Source of the DNA: Crocinitomicaceae bacterium
GTDB lineage: Bacteria; Bacteroidota; Bacteroidia; Flavobacteriales_D; Crocinitomicaceae
Direction of reading: 5' to 3'
DNA: 38,146 nt
NCBI GenBank assembly: GCA_024643555.1
Contig: JAHEMQ010000014.1
Location: 1-38,146, forward strand
Position 1 is the first letter of the stretch. Every line of letters begins with the position of its first letter. The notes under the pieces are model-generated. The model was not told the DNA's origin and searched no databases. It worked only from the letters and a program-made list of their open reading frames with translations. Below are positions 25,761-34,297 of the stretch, piece after piece. The position numbers and the translations under genes are program-made.

Positions 25761-26342
25761 ATGAAGCTACATGAAACATACGACTTTGTGAATGGCATTC
25801 CTCCCGCCAAAGGAAGCGTTTTATTGTCGGAGCCTTTTTTACAAGACCCACACTTCGAGCGATCCGTTATTGTTTTGTGTGAGCACACGAAGGAGGAGAC
25901 ATTTGGATTTGTCCTCAATCATAAAGCAGTGGTACAATTGAATGATGTCATTGACATTGCGCCGAAAGGTATTCCGCTATTTATAGGAGGGCCTGTTGCG
26001 AATAACAATTTGTTTTACTTGCATACATTGAAGGACATCGAATCCAGCGAAGAGGTTTTACCCGGGCTTTATTTAGGAGGAGATTTAACCTCCATTTTTG
26101 ACTTATTGATTTCCGACCCTAGTTTCAAATCAAACATACGTTTCTTTATCGGTTATTCCGGCTGGAGTTCTGGTCAGTTGGAGCAAGAAATCAACGAGCG
26201 CGCATGGATATGCGTTAACAATATTTCAGGTAAGACCATGCTCAGTAAAAACCCGTCAAATTTATGGCGTAAATGCATGTCCCAGCAAGGAAAACAGTTT
26301 CAAACCTTTGCTCTTTTCCCGAAGAATATTGCAGACAATTAA
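25761..26342 (+). CDS. YqgE/AlgH family protein
   Basis: A 193-aa protein of the YqgE/AlgH (DUF179) family, cytoplasmic and of poorly defined function; AlgH was first named for an effect on alginate genes in Pseudomonas. Diagnostic stretches are KGSVLLSEPFLQDPHFERSV, then LCEHTKEETFGFVLNH, IPLFIGGPV, and IRFFIGYSGWSSGQLEQEI, all conserved in the family. The start at 25761 (MKLHETYDF) is chosen because both promoter elements lie between it and the upstream in-frame codon. It precedes rpsA, which has its own promoter. Confidence 0.93.
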   Translation: MKLHETYDFVNGIPPAKGSVLLSEPFLQDPHFERSVIVLCEHTKEETFGFVLNHKAVVQLNDVIDIAPKGIPLFIGGPVANNNLFYLHTLKDIESSEEVLPGLYLGGDLTSIFDLLISDPSFKSNIRFFIGYSGWSSGQLEQEINERAWICVNNISGKTMLSKNPSNLWRKCMSQQGKQFQTFALFPKNIADN

Positions 26343-26392
26343 TCGATCTTACCATTTGAATCTGATCATTTATTAATCCTTGTCGAAATTCC

Positions 26393-26423
26393 TTGTTCTC
26401 TAAAGGAATTATCACTACATTTG
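26393..26423 (+). promoter_or_regulatory. rpsA promoter
   Basis: TTG at 26393-26395 and TACATTTG at 26416-26423 with a 20-nt spacer. The predicted start near 26428 gives rpsA a leader of about 93 nt, long compared with neighbouring genes. Confidence 0.7.
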
Positions 26424-26440
26424 CACCCTCAAAAGAGAAA

Positions 26441-26502
26441 GTTGTGCCCTGTTCACAACGAACAATATGTTTCATCCTTCTGGAAATTCAGGGATTCCGG
26501 AA
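26441..26502 (+). promoter_or_regulatory. Two-hairpin structured leader of rpsA
   Basis: Two stems are visible in the untranslated leader. The first is GTTGTG/CACAAC with a 7-nt loop (26441-26459). The second is TTCTGGAA/TTCCGGAA, 8 bp with one G-U pair and a 9-nt loop (26478-26502). Such a leader could be an S1 autoregulation target; no known Rfam family is claimed. Confidence 0.45.
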
Positions 26503-26520
26503 TACAAATTAGAAAGCCAC

Positions 26521-28320
26521 ATGGCAAAAAATGTAGAAATGCAGGGAGCTGCAGACTTTGATTGGGAAGCGTTACAATTAGACGGTTACACTCAAATCCA
26601 ACGTTCAGAGTTATCTGACGTTTACGAAAAAACCTTGACTTCCATCAACGAAAAAGAAGTGATTCAAGGTACAGTTGCAATGTTAAACAAGAAAGAGGTA
26701 ATCGTGAACATCGGTTACAAATCTGAAGGTGTGATTGCAGCAAACGAATTCCGTTACAATCCAGATTTAAAAGTTGGAGATGTAGTTGATGTATATGTTG
26801 AATGTCGTGAGGACAAAACAGGTCAATTGATCGTTTCTCACCGTACAGCGCGTATGCACAGCGCATGGATTCGTGTGAACGATGTCTTACGTACAGGTGA
26901 AATCATCACAGGTTACGTTAAATGCCGTACAAAAGGTGGATTAATCGTTGATGTATTTGGTATCGAAGCATTCTTACCAGGTTCTCAAATCGATGTGAAA
27001 CCAATCCGTGACTACGATATTTACGTAGGTAAAAACATGGAGTTCAAAGTAGTTAAAATTAACGAGGAGTTCCGTAACGTAGTCGTTTCTCACAAAGCAC
27101 TTATCGAAGCTGAGTTAGAAGAACAGAAAAAACAAATCATCTCTGGATTAGAGAAAGGACAAGTATTGGAAGGTATTGTGAAAAACATTACTTCTTACGG
27201 TGTCTTCATCGACTTAGGTGGTGTAGATGGATTGATTCACATTACAGACCTTTCTTGGGGACGCGTTACGCATCCTGAGGAGATGTTGGAGTTGGATCAA
27301 AAAATCAATGTGGTTATTCTTGACTTCGACGATGACAAAAAACGCATCGCTTTAGGATTGAAACAATTGCAACCACATCCATGGGATTCATTAGATACAA
27401 CAATCGCTGTCGGTGACAAAGTAACTGGAAAAGTTGTTGTCATGGCGGATTACGGTGCATTTATCGAAATCGCTCCTGGAGTAGAAGGATTGATTCACGT
27501 TTCTGAAATGAGCTGGTCTCAACACTTGCGTTCGGCACAAGACTTCATGAAAATTGGAGATAGCGTAGAAGCAGTGGTGTTGACATTGGATCGTGAAGAG
27601 CGTAAAATGTCTTTAGGTATTAAACAATTAATGCCAGATCCATGGAATGACATCGAGGTAAAATATGCTGTGTCTTCTCGCCACAAAGCGAAAGTTCGCA
27701 ACTTTACAAACTTCGGTGTATTCGTAGAATTGGAAGAAGGAGTGGATGGATTAATTCACATCTCTGACCTTTCTTGGCAAAAGAAAATCAAACATCCATC
27801 TGAATTCTGCAAAGTAGGAGAAGAAATGGAAGTTGTTGTATTGGAAATCGACCGCGATAACCGCCGTATTTCTTTAGGACACAAACAATTGGAAGAAAAT
27901 CCATGGGATGTGTTCGAAGCAACATTTGCTGAAGGAACAGTTCACAGCGGAACAATCATCGATATGAAAGATAAATCTGGTATCGTTGCTCTTCCTTATG
28001 GTGTGGAAGGAATTTGTCCGGCTAAGCACTTGAAAAAAGAAGACGGTTCAAATGCGAAAATGGAAGAAGTCCTTGACTTTAAGGTGATTGAATTCAACAA
28101 AGACGCGAAGAAAATCGTTCTTTCTCACACACGTATGTTTGAAGAAGGTGAAGACAAACCAACAACGACAAAAGCTGGTAAAAAATCAGCTGGAGGAAGT
28201 GGAAATGGTAACGCTACCGATCAAGCAGTGAAAGCAATCAATCAAAATACTGAAAAATCAACATTGGGTGATTTAGGTGGATTGGCTGAATTGAAACAAA
28301 AAATGGAGAAAGGCGAATAA
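26521..28320 (+). CDS. rpsA: 30S ribosomal protein S1
   Basis: Ribosomal protein S1 binds mRNA upstream of the start codon and helps initiation. With the ATG at 26521 (MAKNVEMQ) the protein is 599 aa. Six S1 RNA-binding domains follow in order (about 45-115, 130-200, 215-285, 300-372, 387-460 and 475-545), with repeated signatures such as ITSYGVFIDLGGVDGLIH, VMADYGAFIEI and FTNFGVFVELEEG. The C-terminal tail is low-complexity (Gly/Ser/Thr/Lys) and ends ELKQKMEKGE. An in-frame ATG at 26467 would add 18 residues, but it lies between the leader hairpins. A UUCG-loop terminator follows. Confidence 0.95.
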   Translation: MAKNVEMQGAADFDWEALQLDGYTQIQRSELSDVYEKTLTSINEKEVIQGTVAMLNKKEVIVNIGYKSEGVIAANEFRYNPDLKVGDVVDVYVECREDKTGQLIVSHRTARMHSAWIRVNDVLRTGEIITGYVKCRTKGGLIVDVFGIEAFLPGSQIDVKPIRDYDIYVGKNMEFKVVKINEEFRNVVVSHKALIEAELEEQKKQIISGLEKGQVLEGIVKNITSYGVFIDLGGVDGLIHITDLSWGRVTHPEEMLELDQKINVVILDFDDDKKRIALGLKQLQPHPWDSLDTTIAVGDKVTGKVVVMADYGAFIEIAPGVEGLIHVSEMSWSQHLRSAQDFMKIGDSVEAVVLTLDREERKMSLGIKQLMPDPWNDIEVKYAVSSRHKAKVRNFTNFGVFVELEEGVDGLIHISDLSWQKKIKHPSEFCKVGEEMEVVVLEIDRDNRRISLGHKQLEENPWDVFEATFAEGTVHSGTIIDMKDKSGIVALPYGVEGICPAKHLKKEDGSNAKMEEVLDFKVIEFNKDAKKIVLSHTRMFEEGEDKPTTTKAGKKSAGGSGNGNATDQAVKAINQNTEKSTLGDLGGLAELKQKMEKGE

Positions 28321-28340
28321 TCGTTTTTCAAACCGATACA

Positions 28341-28366
28341 AAAGGGAGGTTCGCCTCCCTTTTTTT
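28341..28366 (+). terminator. rpsA terminator
   Basis: Stem AAAGGGAGG/CCTCCCTTT closed by a TTCG tetraloop and followed by T residues, 20 nt after the rpsA stop. Confidence 0.93.
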
Positions 28367-28446
28367 ATGTCTATAAACGTGAAAAAGGTGTTAATAAACT
28401 CAGTACATTCCATGTCATTCGTCTATTCACCAACTAAATAAATACG

Positions 28447-28454
28447 TAAATTTG
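28447..28454 (+). promoter_or_regulatory. fur -7 element
   Basis: TAAATTTG matches TAnnTTTG and ends 13 nt before the fur ATG. No clean TTG -33. It would drive the fur-STAS-purA-ostA message. Confidence 0.5.
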
Positions 28455-28467
28455 TTCTGCTGAAAAT

Positions 28468-28914
28468 ATGAATATAACCGATCTTTCAGGGACAGTAAAG
28501 GATATTTTTGCGGCTTACCTCGAACAGAACGGCCACAGAAAAACACCGGAGCGCTTTGCTATTTTAGCTGAGATATATCAATATGAAGGACATTTTGATA
28601 TCGAATCGCTCTACATCAAAATGAAAAACCACAATTACCGAGTTTCCCGTGCTACGTTATACAATACCATTGAACTACTCTTGGCCTGTAATTTGGTACG
28701 CAAACATCAATTCGGTAAAAACCTTGCTCAATTTGAAAAGTCCCACGGATCAAAACAGCACGATCATGTGATTTGTACAGATACAGGTGAAGTCATTGAA
28801 TTTTGCGATCCACGAATTCAACAAATCAAAGCAACAATCGAAGAACTATTCGATGTTCAGGTGCAACACCATTCGCTTTATTTTTACGGAATCAAAAACC
28901 AATCAAATTCTTAA
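28468..28914 (+). CDS. fur: Fur-family metal-responsive repressor
   Basis: A 148-aa ferric-uptake-regulator family protein. The winged helix lies at about 18-85 ([29 protein letters not shown]). The C-terminal dimer/metal domain holds HFD near 42, the HDHVIC site around 98-103 and HHSLYFYG at 134-141. It lacks the usual structural-zinc cysteine pairs: the first C-x-x-C is reduced to Cys103 with Thr106, and the C-terminal pair after YG is absent. It is the first gene of a four-gene block with gaps of 1-2 nt. Iron, manganese or zinc specificity cannot be decided from sequence. Confidence 0.92.
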   Translation: MNITDLSGTVKDIFAAYLEQNGHRKTPERFAILAEIYQYEGHFDIESLYIKMKNHNYRVSRATLYNTIELLLACNLVRKHQFGKNLAQFEKSHGSKQHDHVICTDTGEVIEFCDPRIQQIKATIEELFDVQVQHHSLYFYGIKNQSNS

Positions 28915-28916
28915 AG

Positions 28917-29249
28917 ATGGATGTTCGTTTAGTTTCCGAGGCTTCAATGAGCGTTTTATCTTTTGACGGTAAAATCATGTCAGACGCCGATTTAACTGAA
29001 GCAAATGACTTACTATCAAACATCACACAATGGAATGTCGTTCTAGATTTTTCTAAATTGACATATACCAACTCCACTGGAATTGCATTTTTTGTTAAAG
29101 TGTTGACCAGAGCACGCTTGAATCAAGGCGATGTGGTGATGATGCAAGTGAATGAACAATTAGTGAAAATTTTTGAACTGACTAAAATCAATCAAGTATT
29201 TCAATTGGTGAATACAATGGAGGAAGTCAACGCATACTTTAAAAAATAA
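28917..29249 (+). CDS. STAS-domain protein
   Basis: A 110-aa single-domain STAS protein resembling anti-sigma-factor antagonists such as SpoIIAA/RsbV. The phosphorylation loop reads YTNSTGIAFFVK, so the acceptor Ser53 is retained while the usual preceding Asp is Asn. I choose the ATG at 28917, 2 nt after the fur stop; the frame runs upstream inside fur but has no family residues there. purA begins 2 nt after its stop. No anti-sigma kinase or phosphatase gene is in the window, so its partner is unknown. A role in a non-sigma regulatory switch is equally possible. Confidence 0.88.
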   Translation: MDVRLVSEASMSVLSFDGKIMSDADLTEANDLLSNITQWNVVLDFSKLTYTNSTGIAFFVKVLTRARLNQGDVVMMQVNEQLVKIFELTKINQVFQLVNTMEEVNAYFKK

Positions 29250-29251
29250 CC

Positions 29252-30523
29252 ATGAAGGTAGATGTATTATTAGGATTGCAATGGGGCGATGAAGGAAAAG
29301 GTAAAATCGTAGATGTCTTAACACCACAATACGATATTATTGCACGTTTTCAAGGAGGGCCGAATGCTGGACACACCCTTGAATTCAACGGAATAAAACA
29401 CGTTCTTCACACCATTCCTTCTGGAATTTTTCATTCGAACGTAGTGAATCTTGTTGGAAATGGTGTTGTCATTGATCCTGTTATCTTTAAAGGAGAATTG
29501 GATAAACTGGCACCGTTCAATATCGATTTTGAAAATCGTTTATTGCTTTCCAAAAAGGCACACTTAATTTTGCCTACTCACCGATTGTTAGATGCTGCAT
29601 CAGAAACAGCGAAGGGAAAAAATAAAATCGGGTCAACTTTGAAAGGAATTGGACCGACATACATGGACAAAACAGGTCGAAATGGTTTGCGAGTTGGAGA
29701 TATTTTTTCGCCAAACTTTAAAGAAAAATACGATGTCCTCGTGGAGAAACACGTCGGCATGTTGAAACATTACGAAGGATTCGAATATGACCTTTCTTCC
29801 TTGGAAAAACCTTGGATGGAAGCCATTGAATCCTTGAAAAAACTACAAGCAGTAGACAGCGAACATTACTTGAATACTGCTTTGTTAAACGGAAAACGTG
29901 TCCTTGCCGAAGGCGCACAAGGTACCATGTTGGACATCGATTTTGGGACCTATCCATTTGTAACATCTTCGAACACAGTAACAGCAGGAACCTGTACTGG
30001 ACTTGGAATAGCTCCAACGCGCATTGGAAAAGTCATTGGAATTTTCAAGGCTTACTGTACTCGTGTGGGTAGTGGCCCCTTCCCTACTGAATTGGACGAT
30101 GAAGTCGGTGAGGAAATTCGTAAAGAAGGACGTGAATTTGGTGCAACCACTGGTCGTCCTCGTCGTTGCGGTTGGATTGACCTTGTTCAAATGCGCTATG
30201 CGATTATGATCAATGGAGTAACCGAACTTTCAATGATGAAAGCGGATGTGTTGAGCATATTCGATAAAATCAAGGTCTGTACACATTATCTTGTCAATGG
30301 TGAAAAAGTTTATGACTTTCCGTTCGATGTAAGCGATTTGGAATTTACTCCGATTTACGAAGAATTAGAGGGTTGGAACTGTGACTTGACGGAATTGTCC
30401 GATTACACCACCGCACCAGATGCCTTAAAAAATTACGTAAGCTACTTGGAAGCACAATTAAATGTGCCAATTAACGTTGTATCTGTCGGGCCAGATAGAA
30501 AACAAACATTAGCAAACCACTAA
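29252..30523 (+). CDS. purA: Adenylosuccinate synthetase
   Basis: GTP-dependent enzyme that makes adenylosuccinate from IMP and aspartate, the first step to AMP. The 423-aa protein carries the GTP-binding GLQWGDEGKGK at the N-terminus with the catalytic Asp, GGPNAGHT, the IMP loop KGIGPTYMDKTGRNG, EGAQGTMLDIDFGTYPFVTSS (in part) and the GATTGRPRRCGWID loop that contacts aspartate and IMP. All catalytic motifs look intact. It lies third in a block with fur and STAS in front and ostA behind, each gap 2 nt or less. Confidence 0.97.
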   Translation: MKVDVLLGLQWGDEGKGKIVDVLTPQYDIIARFQGGPNAGHTLEFNGIKHVLHTIPSGIFHSNVVNLVGNGVVIDPVIFKGELDKLAPFNIDFENRLLLSKKAHLILPTHRLLDAASETAKGKNKIGSTLKGIGPTYMDKTGRNGLRVGDIFSPNFKEKYDVLVEKHVGMLKHYEGFEYDLSSLEKPWMEAIESLKKLQAVDSEHYLNTALLNGKRVLAEGAQGTMLDIDFGTYPFVTSSNTVTAGTCTGLGIAPTRIGKVIGIFKAYCTRVGSGPFPTELDDEVGEEIRKEGREFGATTGRPRRCGWIDLVQMRYAIMINGVTELSMMKADVLSIFDKIKVCTHYLVNGEKVYDFPFDVSDLEFTPIYEELEGWNCDLTELSDYTTAPDALKNYVSYLEAQLNVPINVVSVGPDRKQTLANH

Positions 30524-30524
30524 G

Positions 30525-32063
30525 ATGCAAAAACTTCCATTCATACAAATTGCGCTCTTCTTGAGCGCATTTTTTTTGGGTGGAACCGTTTATGCCCAAA
30601 AGAAAACATTGGAACTCCTTCCGGGTTCTGAAAAAATCTATTACGATAAAACTTCTGGTCGACACCGCCTTGTTGGAACGGTTAGTTTCGCTTATCACGG
30701 CAACACCATGTATTGTGATTCAGCACATTATCAAGATAAAGAGAAAATCGTTCATGCTTATGGAAATGTGCATATTCGAAAAGGCGATGTAAATTTATAC
30801 TGTGATTCACTTTTCTACGACGAAGCTAATAAATATGCAAAATTATGGGGAGATGTGCGCGTTCGAGACCAAGAATACAAATTGAGTTCAGACTCCCTCG
30901 ATTACGATGCAAAACGCGGGAGGGCCATTTATCGGAACAAAGGCCGCATTGAATCGATTGTTTCAAATGAACGAATTACCAGTACACTCGGCTATTTTTA
31001 CCCGAACAATGGTAGTTTCTTTTTTAGCGGAAATGTGAACTATTTGAAAAACGATTTAAAAGTCACCACCGACACCCTGCAATTTGCCTACGAGCAACAA
31101 AAGTTGTACTTCTTTGGACCATCAACCATGCAAAATGACAGCATTACCATACACTGTCGAAAAGGTTGGTTTCATGTGCAAACGGAAGAAGGTGTGCTTT
31201 ATAAGCAAGCCGAGGTCATCCAAAAAACGAGTATCATCAAAGGAGACACCTTATTTTTAAACACGAAACTCAACAATTATGAAGGACGTGGGAATGTCTT
31301 CTACAAAGATTTTACCCAAAACATGGCTTTCATGGGCAACAAAGCAAAATCGAGCAACAGCCTGCATCTCGCCTATTTGACTGGACAAACGCTAGCGTTT
31401 AAAGTGTACGACGGAGATACCTTATACCTGCACGCCGATTCATTAATCATGCACAAAGACAGCCTCAATCGAACGACTGAAACCCTTGCTCATCGACATG
31501 TTCGACTCTACAATAAAGGCATGCAAGGAATCTGTGATTCAGCTAGTTACAATCCAGAAACGGAAGAATTATTTTTAAAAAGCAATCCGAAAATTTGGGC
31601 GGAGAATGCCGAATTGAAAGGTATCTCTATGAAAATTTCCTTACAGGATAGTAGTTTAAAAGAAATCCAAATCATGGATCAGGCAAGTGTCGTGATGGAG
31701 ATTGATTCAGGGAAATATTACAATCAACTTGCTGGACGAACCATGACCGCTTATTTCGAAAAAAATGAGCTTGTCAAAGCTGATGTCAAGGGGAACGCAT
31801 GGACCATCTTCTATCCGGAAGAAGAAAAGAAAAACGATTCAAGTTTGGTGAAAATCCGCAAAGGAATGAATCGACTATTTGCGTCAGATTTGTTGGTTGA
31901 ATTGGACAGTGGTGAAGTGAAGTCCATTACATATTTCGATAAACCGGATGGGATTTTTTACCCCATGAATCAAATCAAAGCTGAGGAACAATTTATAAAA
32001 GGATTTTCGTGGAATCCCTTCTTAAGACCAAAAAGTCCGTACGAAATTCGCAACGATTATTGA
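30525..32063 (+). CDS. OstA/LptA-like LPS-transport protein
   Basis: A 512-aa secreted protein with a signal peptide ending at VYAQ and a body made of repeating beta strands (for example MYCDSAHYQDKEKIVHAYGNV, quoted in part; LYCDSLFYDEANKYAKLWGDV, in part), the jellyroll repeat of the OstA/LptA superfamily. It is longer than proteobacterial LptA, as is usual for Bacteroidota OstA-like proteins. It should sit in the periplasm and help bring LPS to the outer membrane, by family analogy. It begins 1 nt after purA. Its 3-prime end overlaps the converging relA/spoT by 7 nt. Confidence 0.87.
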   Translation: MQKLPFIQIALFLSAFFLGGTVYAQKKTLELLPGSEKIYYDKTSGRHRLVGTVSFAYHGNTMYCDSAHYQDKEKIVHAYGNVHIRKGDVNLYCDSLFYDEANKYAKLWGDVRVRDQEYKLSSDSLDYDAKRGRAIYRNKGRIESIVSNERITSTLGYFYPNNGSFFFSGNVNYLKNDLKVTTDTLQFAYEQQKLYFFGPSTMQNDSITIHCRKGWFHVQTEEGVLYKQAEVIQKTSIIKGDTLFLNTKLNNYEGRGNVFYKDFTQNMAFMGNKAKSSNSLHLAYLTGQTLAFKVYDGDTLYLHADSLIMHKDSLNRTTETLAHRHVRLYNKGMQGICDSASYNPETEELFLKSNPKIWAENAELKGISMKISLQDSSLKEIQIMDQASVVMEIDSGKYYNQLAGRTMTAYFEKNELVKADVKGNAWTIFYPEEEKKNDSSLVKIRKGMNRLFASDLLVELDSGEVKSITYFDKPDGIFYPMNQIKAEEQFIKGFSWNPFLRPKSPYEIRNDY

Positions 32064-34297
32064 ATTTCCTCTCCTTCTGCTGAATCCCAACGTGTCACAC
32101 GTTGAACTCCTTCTACTTCTTCGAATTTACGTGTTAATTGCTCCAATTGTGCCGTATCAAATACCAAAACCTTGATTCTTCCTTCAAATACGCCATCGTT
32201 GGTTTCAAAGGAAATACTTTTCATGTTGACATGGTTTTGTTTCGAAATGATTTCCGTTAAACGGTTCACCATTCCCAATTGATCAATTCCAACAATACGA
32301 ATAGCCGCAATCCGCTCTACCAATTGCTCGCCTTCCCACTTCGCTTTCAAACAACGGTAGGCCAATTTTGACATCAAATGAACCGCATTTGGACACGTAA
32401 ATCGGTGAATTTTAATGCCATTATTAATGGTTATGAATCCGAAGATTTTATCACCTGGAATCGGATTGCAACAACGTGCCAACTGATAATCAAAACCTTT
32501 AAAGTCTTCCCCAATAATAATGGTGTCCTTGTCTGTGTTGATTCCTTCAAAAGTACCTTCCTCCGGACCACTATTGATTTTCTTGGATTGAATTTTGCGC
32601 TGCGATTGCAACATTCCTCCCACTACTTCCAACTCGCGCAATTTAGATAAGTCTACTTTGCCTTTGGCGATTCGGAAATACAATTCCGTGATTGTTGAAA
32701 CATGAAAATGATTGGTCAAATATTGAATGTTCTCCGAGTTCATTTTGACATTGAACTGTTTGAACTTTCGTTCTAAAATCTCCTTTCCATCCGAAGCGAT
32801 TTGTTTGCGTTCATCGTTCAAAGAAGATTTAATCTTTTGTTTGGCACGAGCAGAAACAACGAAACGCAACCATTCATCATTCGGTTTTTGTTTCTTGGAG
32901 GTTAAGATTTCTAACTGATCTCCATTTTGCAACTGATAACTCAAAGGCATCAATCGATTGTTAACCTTTGCTCCAATGCAATGATTTCCTATCTCGGTGT
33001 GAATGTCGTAAGCAAAATCTAAAATAGTTGATCCAGTTGGAAGCACACGTAATTCTCCTTTCGGAGTAAATACATAAATTTCGTCATTGAACAAATTCAA
33101 TTTGAAGTCATTCACGAAATCCAAGGCATTCATATCAGGTGTATCCAATAAATCACGAATCTCCGCAATCCAACGATCGAATTTATTTTCATCCGTTTTG
33201 GATTCCTTGTATTTGTAATGTGCAGCGAGTCCGTGTTCTGCGATATCGTCCATTCGCTTGGAACGAATTTGCACTTCTACCCATCGTCCTTGTGGAGACA
33301 TAACAGTTGTATGCAAGGACTCGTAACCATTCGCTCGTGGCGTTGAAATCCAATCGCGCAGTCGGTCCGGACTCGGCTGATAGAAATCGGTCACAATGCT
33401 GTAAATGCGCCAACAATCTGCTTTTTCCAATTCGTAAGGTGTATCTACGATAATCCGTAATGCAAATAAATCGAAGACTTCTTCAAAGGGAACGTTTTTC
33501 GATTGCATTTTTCGCCAAATCGAGAAAATCGATTTTGGTCTTGCTTTGATTTCAAAATGGTAGCCTTGTCGTTCCAACTCTTCTTTAATCGGCGCTACGA
33601 AACGACGAATAAAGCGATTTCGGACATCTTGAGTACTTTTTAACTTGGAATCTATTTCTTTGAAAACTTCTGGCTCGCAGTATTTCATCGACAAATCCTC
33701 CAACTCCGTTTTGATGGGATACAATCCCAAACGGTGTGCTAAAGGCGCATATAAAAAACGAGTTTCAGAAGCGATTTTCAGTTGTTTTTCCACCTTCATG
33801 CTCGAAAGCGTGCGCATGTTATGCAAGCGATCCGCTAACTTGATCAACACCACCCGAAAATCGTCTGATATGGTGAGGATCATTTTTCGGAAATTCTCTG
33901 CTTGAATCGAGGTGTTTTCGTCAAATACTTCTGGAATTTTTGTTAGTCCATCAATGATTGCACGGACTTTTGAGCCAAAAATATCTTCGATGTCTTGTAA
34001 AGTAATGTAGGTATCCTCCACCGTATCATGTAATAAAGCACAAGCAACGGCTGTTGGCTCCAAGCCCATTTCCTCTGCACAAATGCGAGCGACAGCAATG
34101 GGATGATAAATGTAAGGTTCACCGGACTTTCGGCGCATTTCTTTATGGGCTTCCAAAGCAATATCAAATGCTTTTCGAACCATTTTCGTCTCCTCTCGAC
34201 TTCGATCCTTCATGGCACGAAGCAAACCCTTGAAGGCATTTAAAATCTCAATGCGCTCCAGTTCTAAATCGATCGTAGAAGAGTCGTAGTCTTGCAT
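32057..34297 (-). CDS. RelA/SpoT bifunctional (p)ppGpp synthetase/hydrolase
   Basis: Stringent-response enzyme (746 aa) with the full long-RSH layout. The HD hydrolase domain lies at about 45-200 (HPIAVARIC, LLHDTVED), and the synthetase domain at about 240-365 (RPKSIFSIWRKM, RANGYESLHTTV). Next come a TGS domain at about 405-465 (YVFTPKGELRVLPTGSTILDFAY, in part), a helical/zinc-finger-like region (LARCCNPIPGDKI) and a C-terminal ACT domain (about 668-740). The intact HD motif suggests both synthesis and hydrolysis. The ATG follows the fumarylacetoacetase TAA with no gap. The 3-prime end overlaps ostA by 7 nt. Confidence 0.95.
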   Translation of the reverse strand: MQDYDSSTIDLELERIEILNAFKGLLRAMKDRSREETKMVRKAFDIALEAHKEMRRKSGEPYIYHPIAVARICAEEMGLEPTAVACALLHDTVEDTYITLQDIEDIFGSKVRAIIDGLTKIPEVFDENTSIQAENFRKMILTISDDFRVVLIKLADRLHNMRTLSSMKVEKQLKIASETRFLYAPLAHRLGLYPIKTELEDLSMKYCEPEVFKEIDSKLKSTQDVRNRFIRRFVAPIKEELERQGYHFEIKARPKSIFSIWRKMQSKNVPFEEVFDLFALRIIVDTPYELEKADCWRIYSIVTDFYQPSPDRLRDWISTPRANGYESLHTTVMSPQGRWVEVQIRSKRMDDIAEHGLAAHYKYKESKTDENKFDRWIAEIRDLLDTPDMNALDFVNDFKLNLFNDEIYVFTPKGELRVLPTGSTILDFAYDIHTEIGNHCIGAKVNNRLMPLSYQLQNGDQLEILTSKKQKPNDEWLRFVVSARAKQKIKSSLNDERKQIASDGKEILERKFKQFNVKMNSENIQYLTNHFHVSTITELYFRIAKGKVDLSKLRELEVVGGMLQSQRKIQSKKINSGPEEGTFEGINTDKDTIIIGEDFKGFDYQLARCCNPIPGDKIFGFITINNGIKIHRFTCPNAVHLMSKLAYRCLKAKWEGEQLVERIAAIRIVGIDQLGMVNRLTEIISKQNHVNMKSISFETNDGVFEGRIKVLVFDTAQLEQLTRKFEEVEGVQRVTRWDSAEGEEIQ

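Noticed and set aside
26467-26520. 18-residue N-terminal extension of ribosomal protein S1
   Set aside because: The upstream ATG is in frame, but the segment holds one of the leader hairpins and the extension is not a feature I know from Bacteroidota S1 proteins; left as an alternative only.
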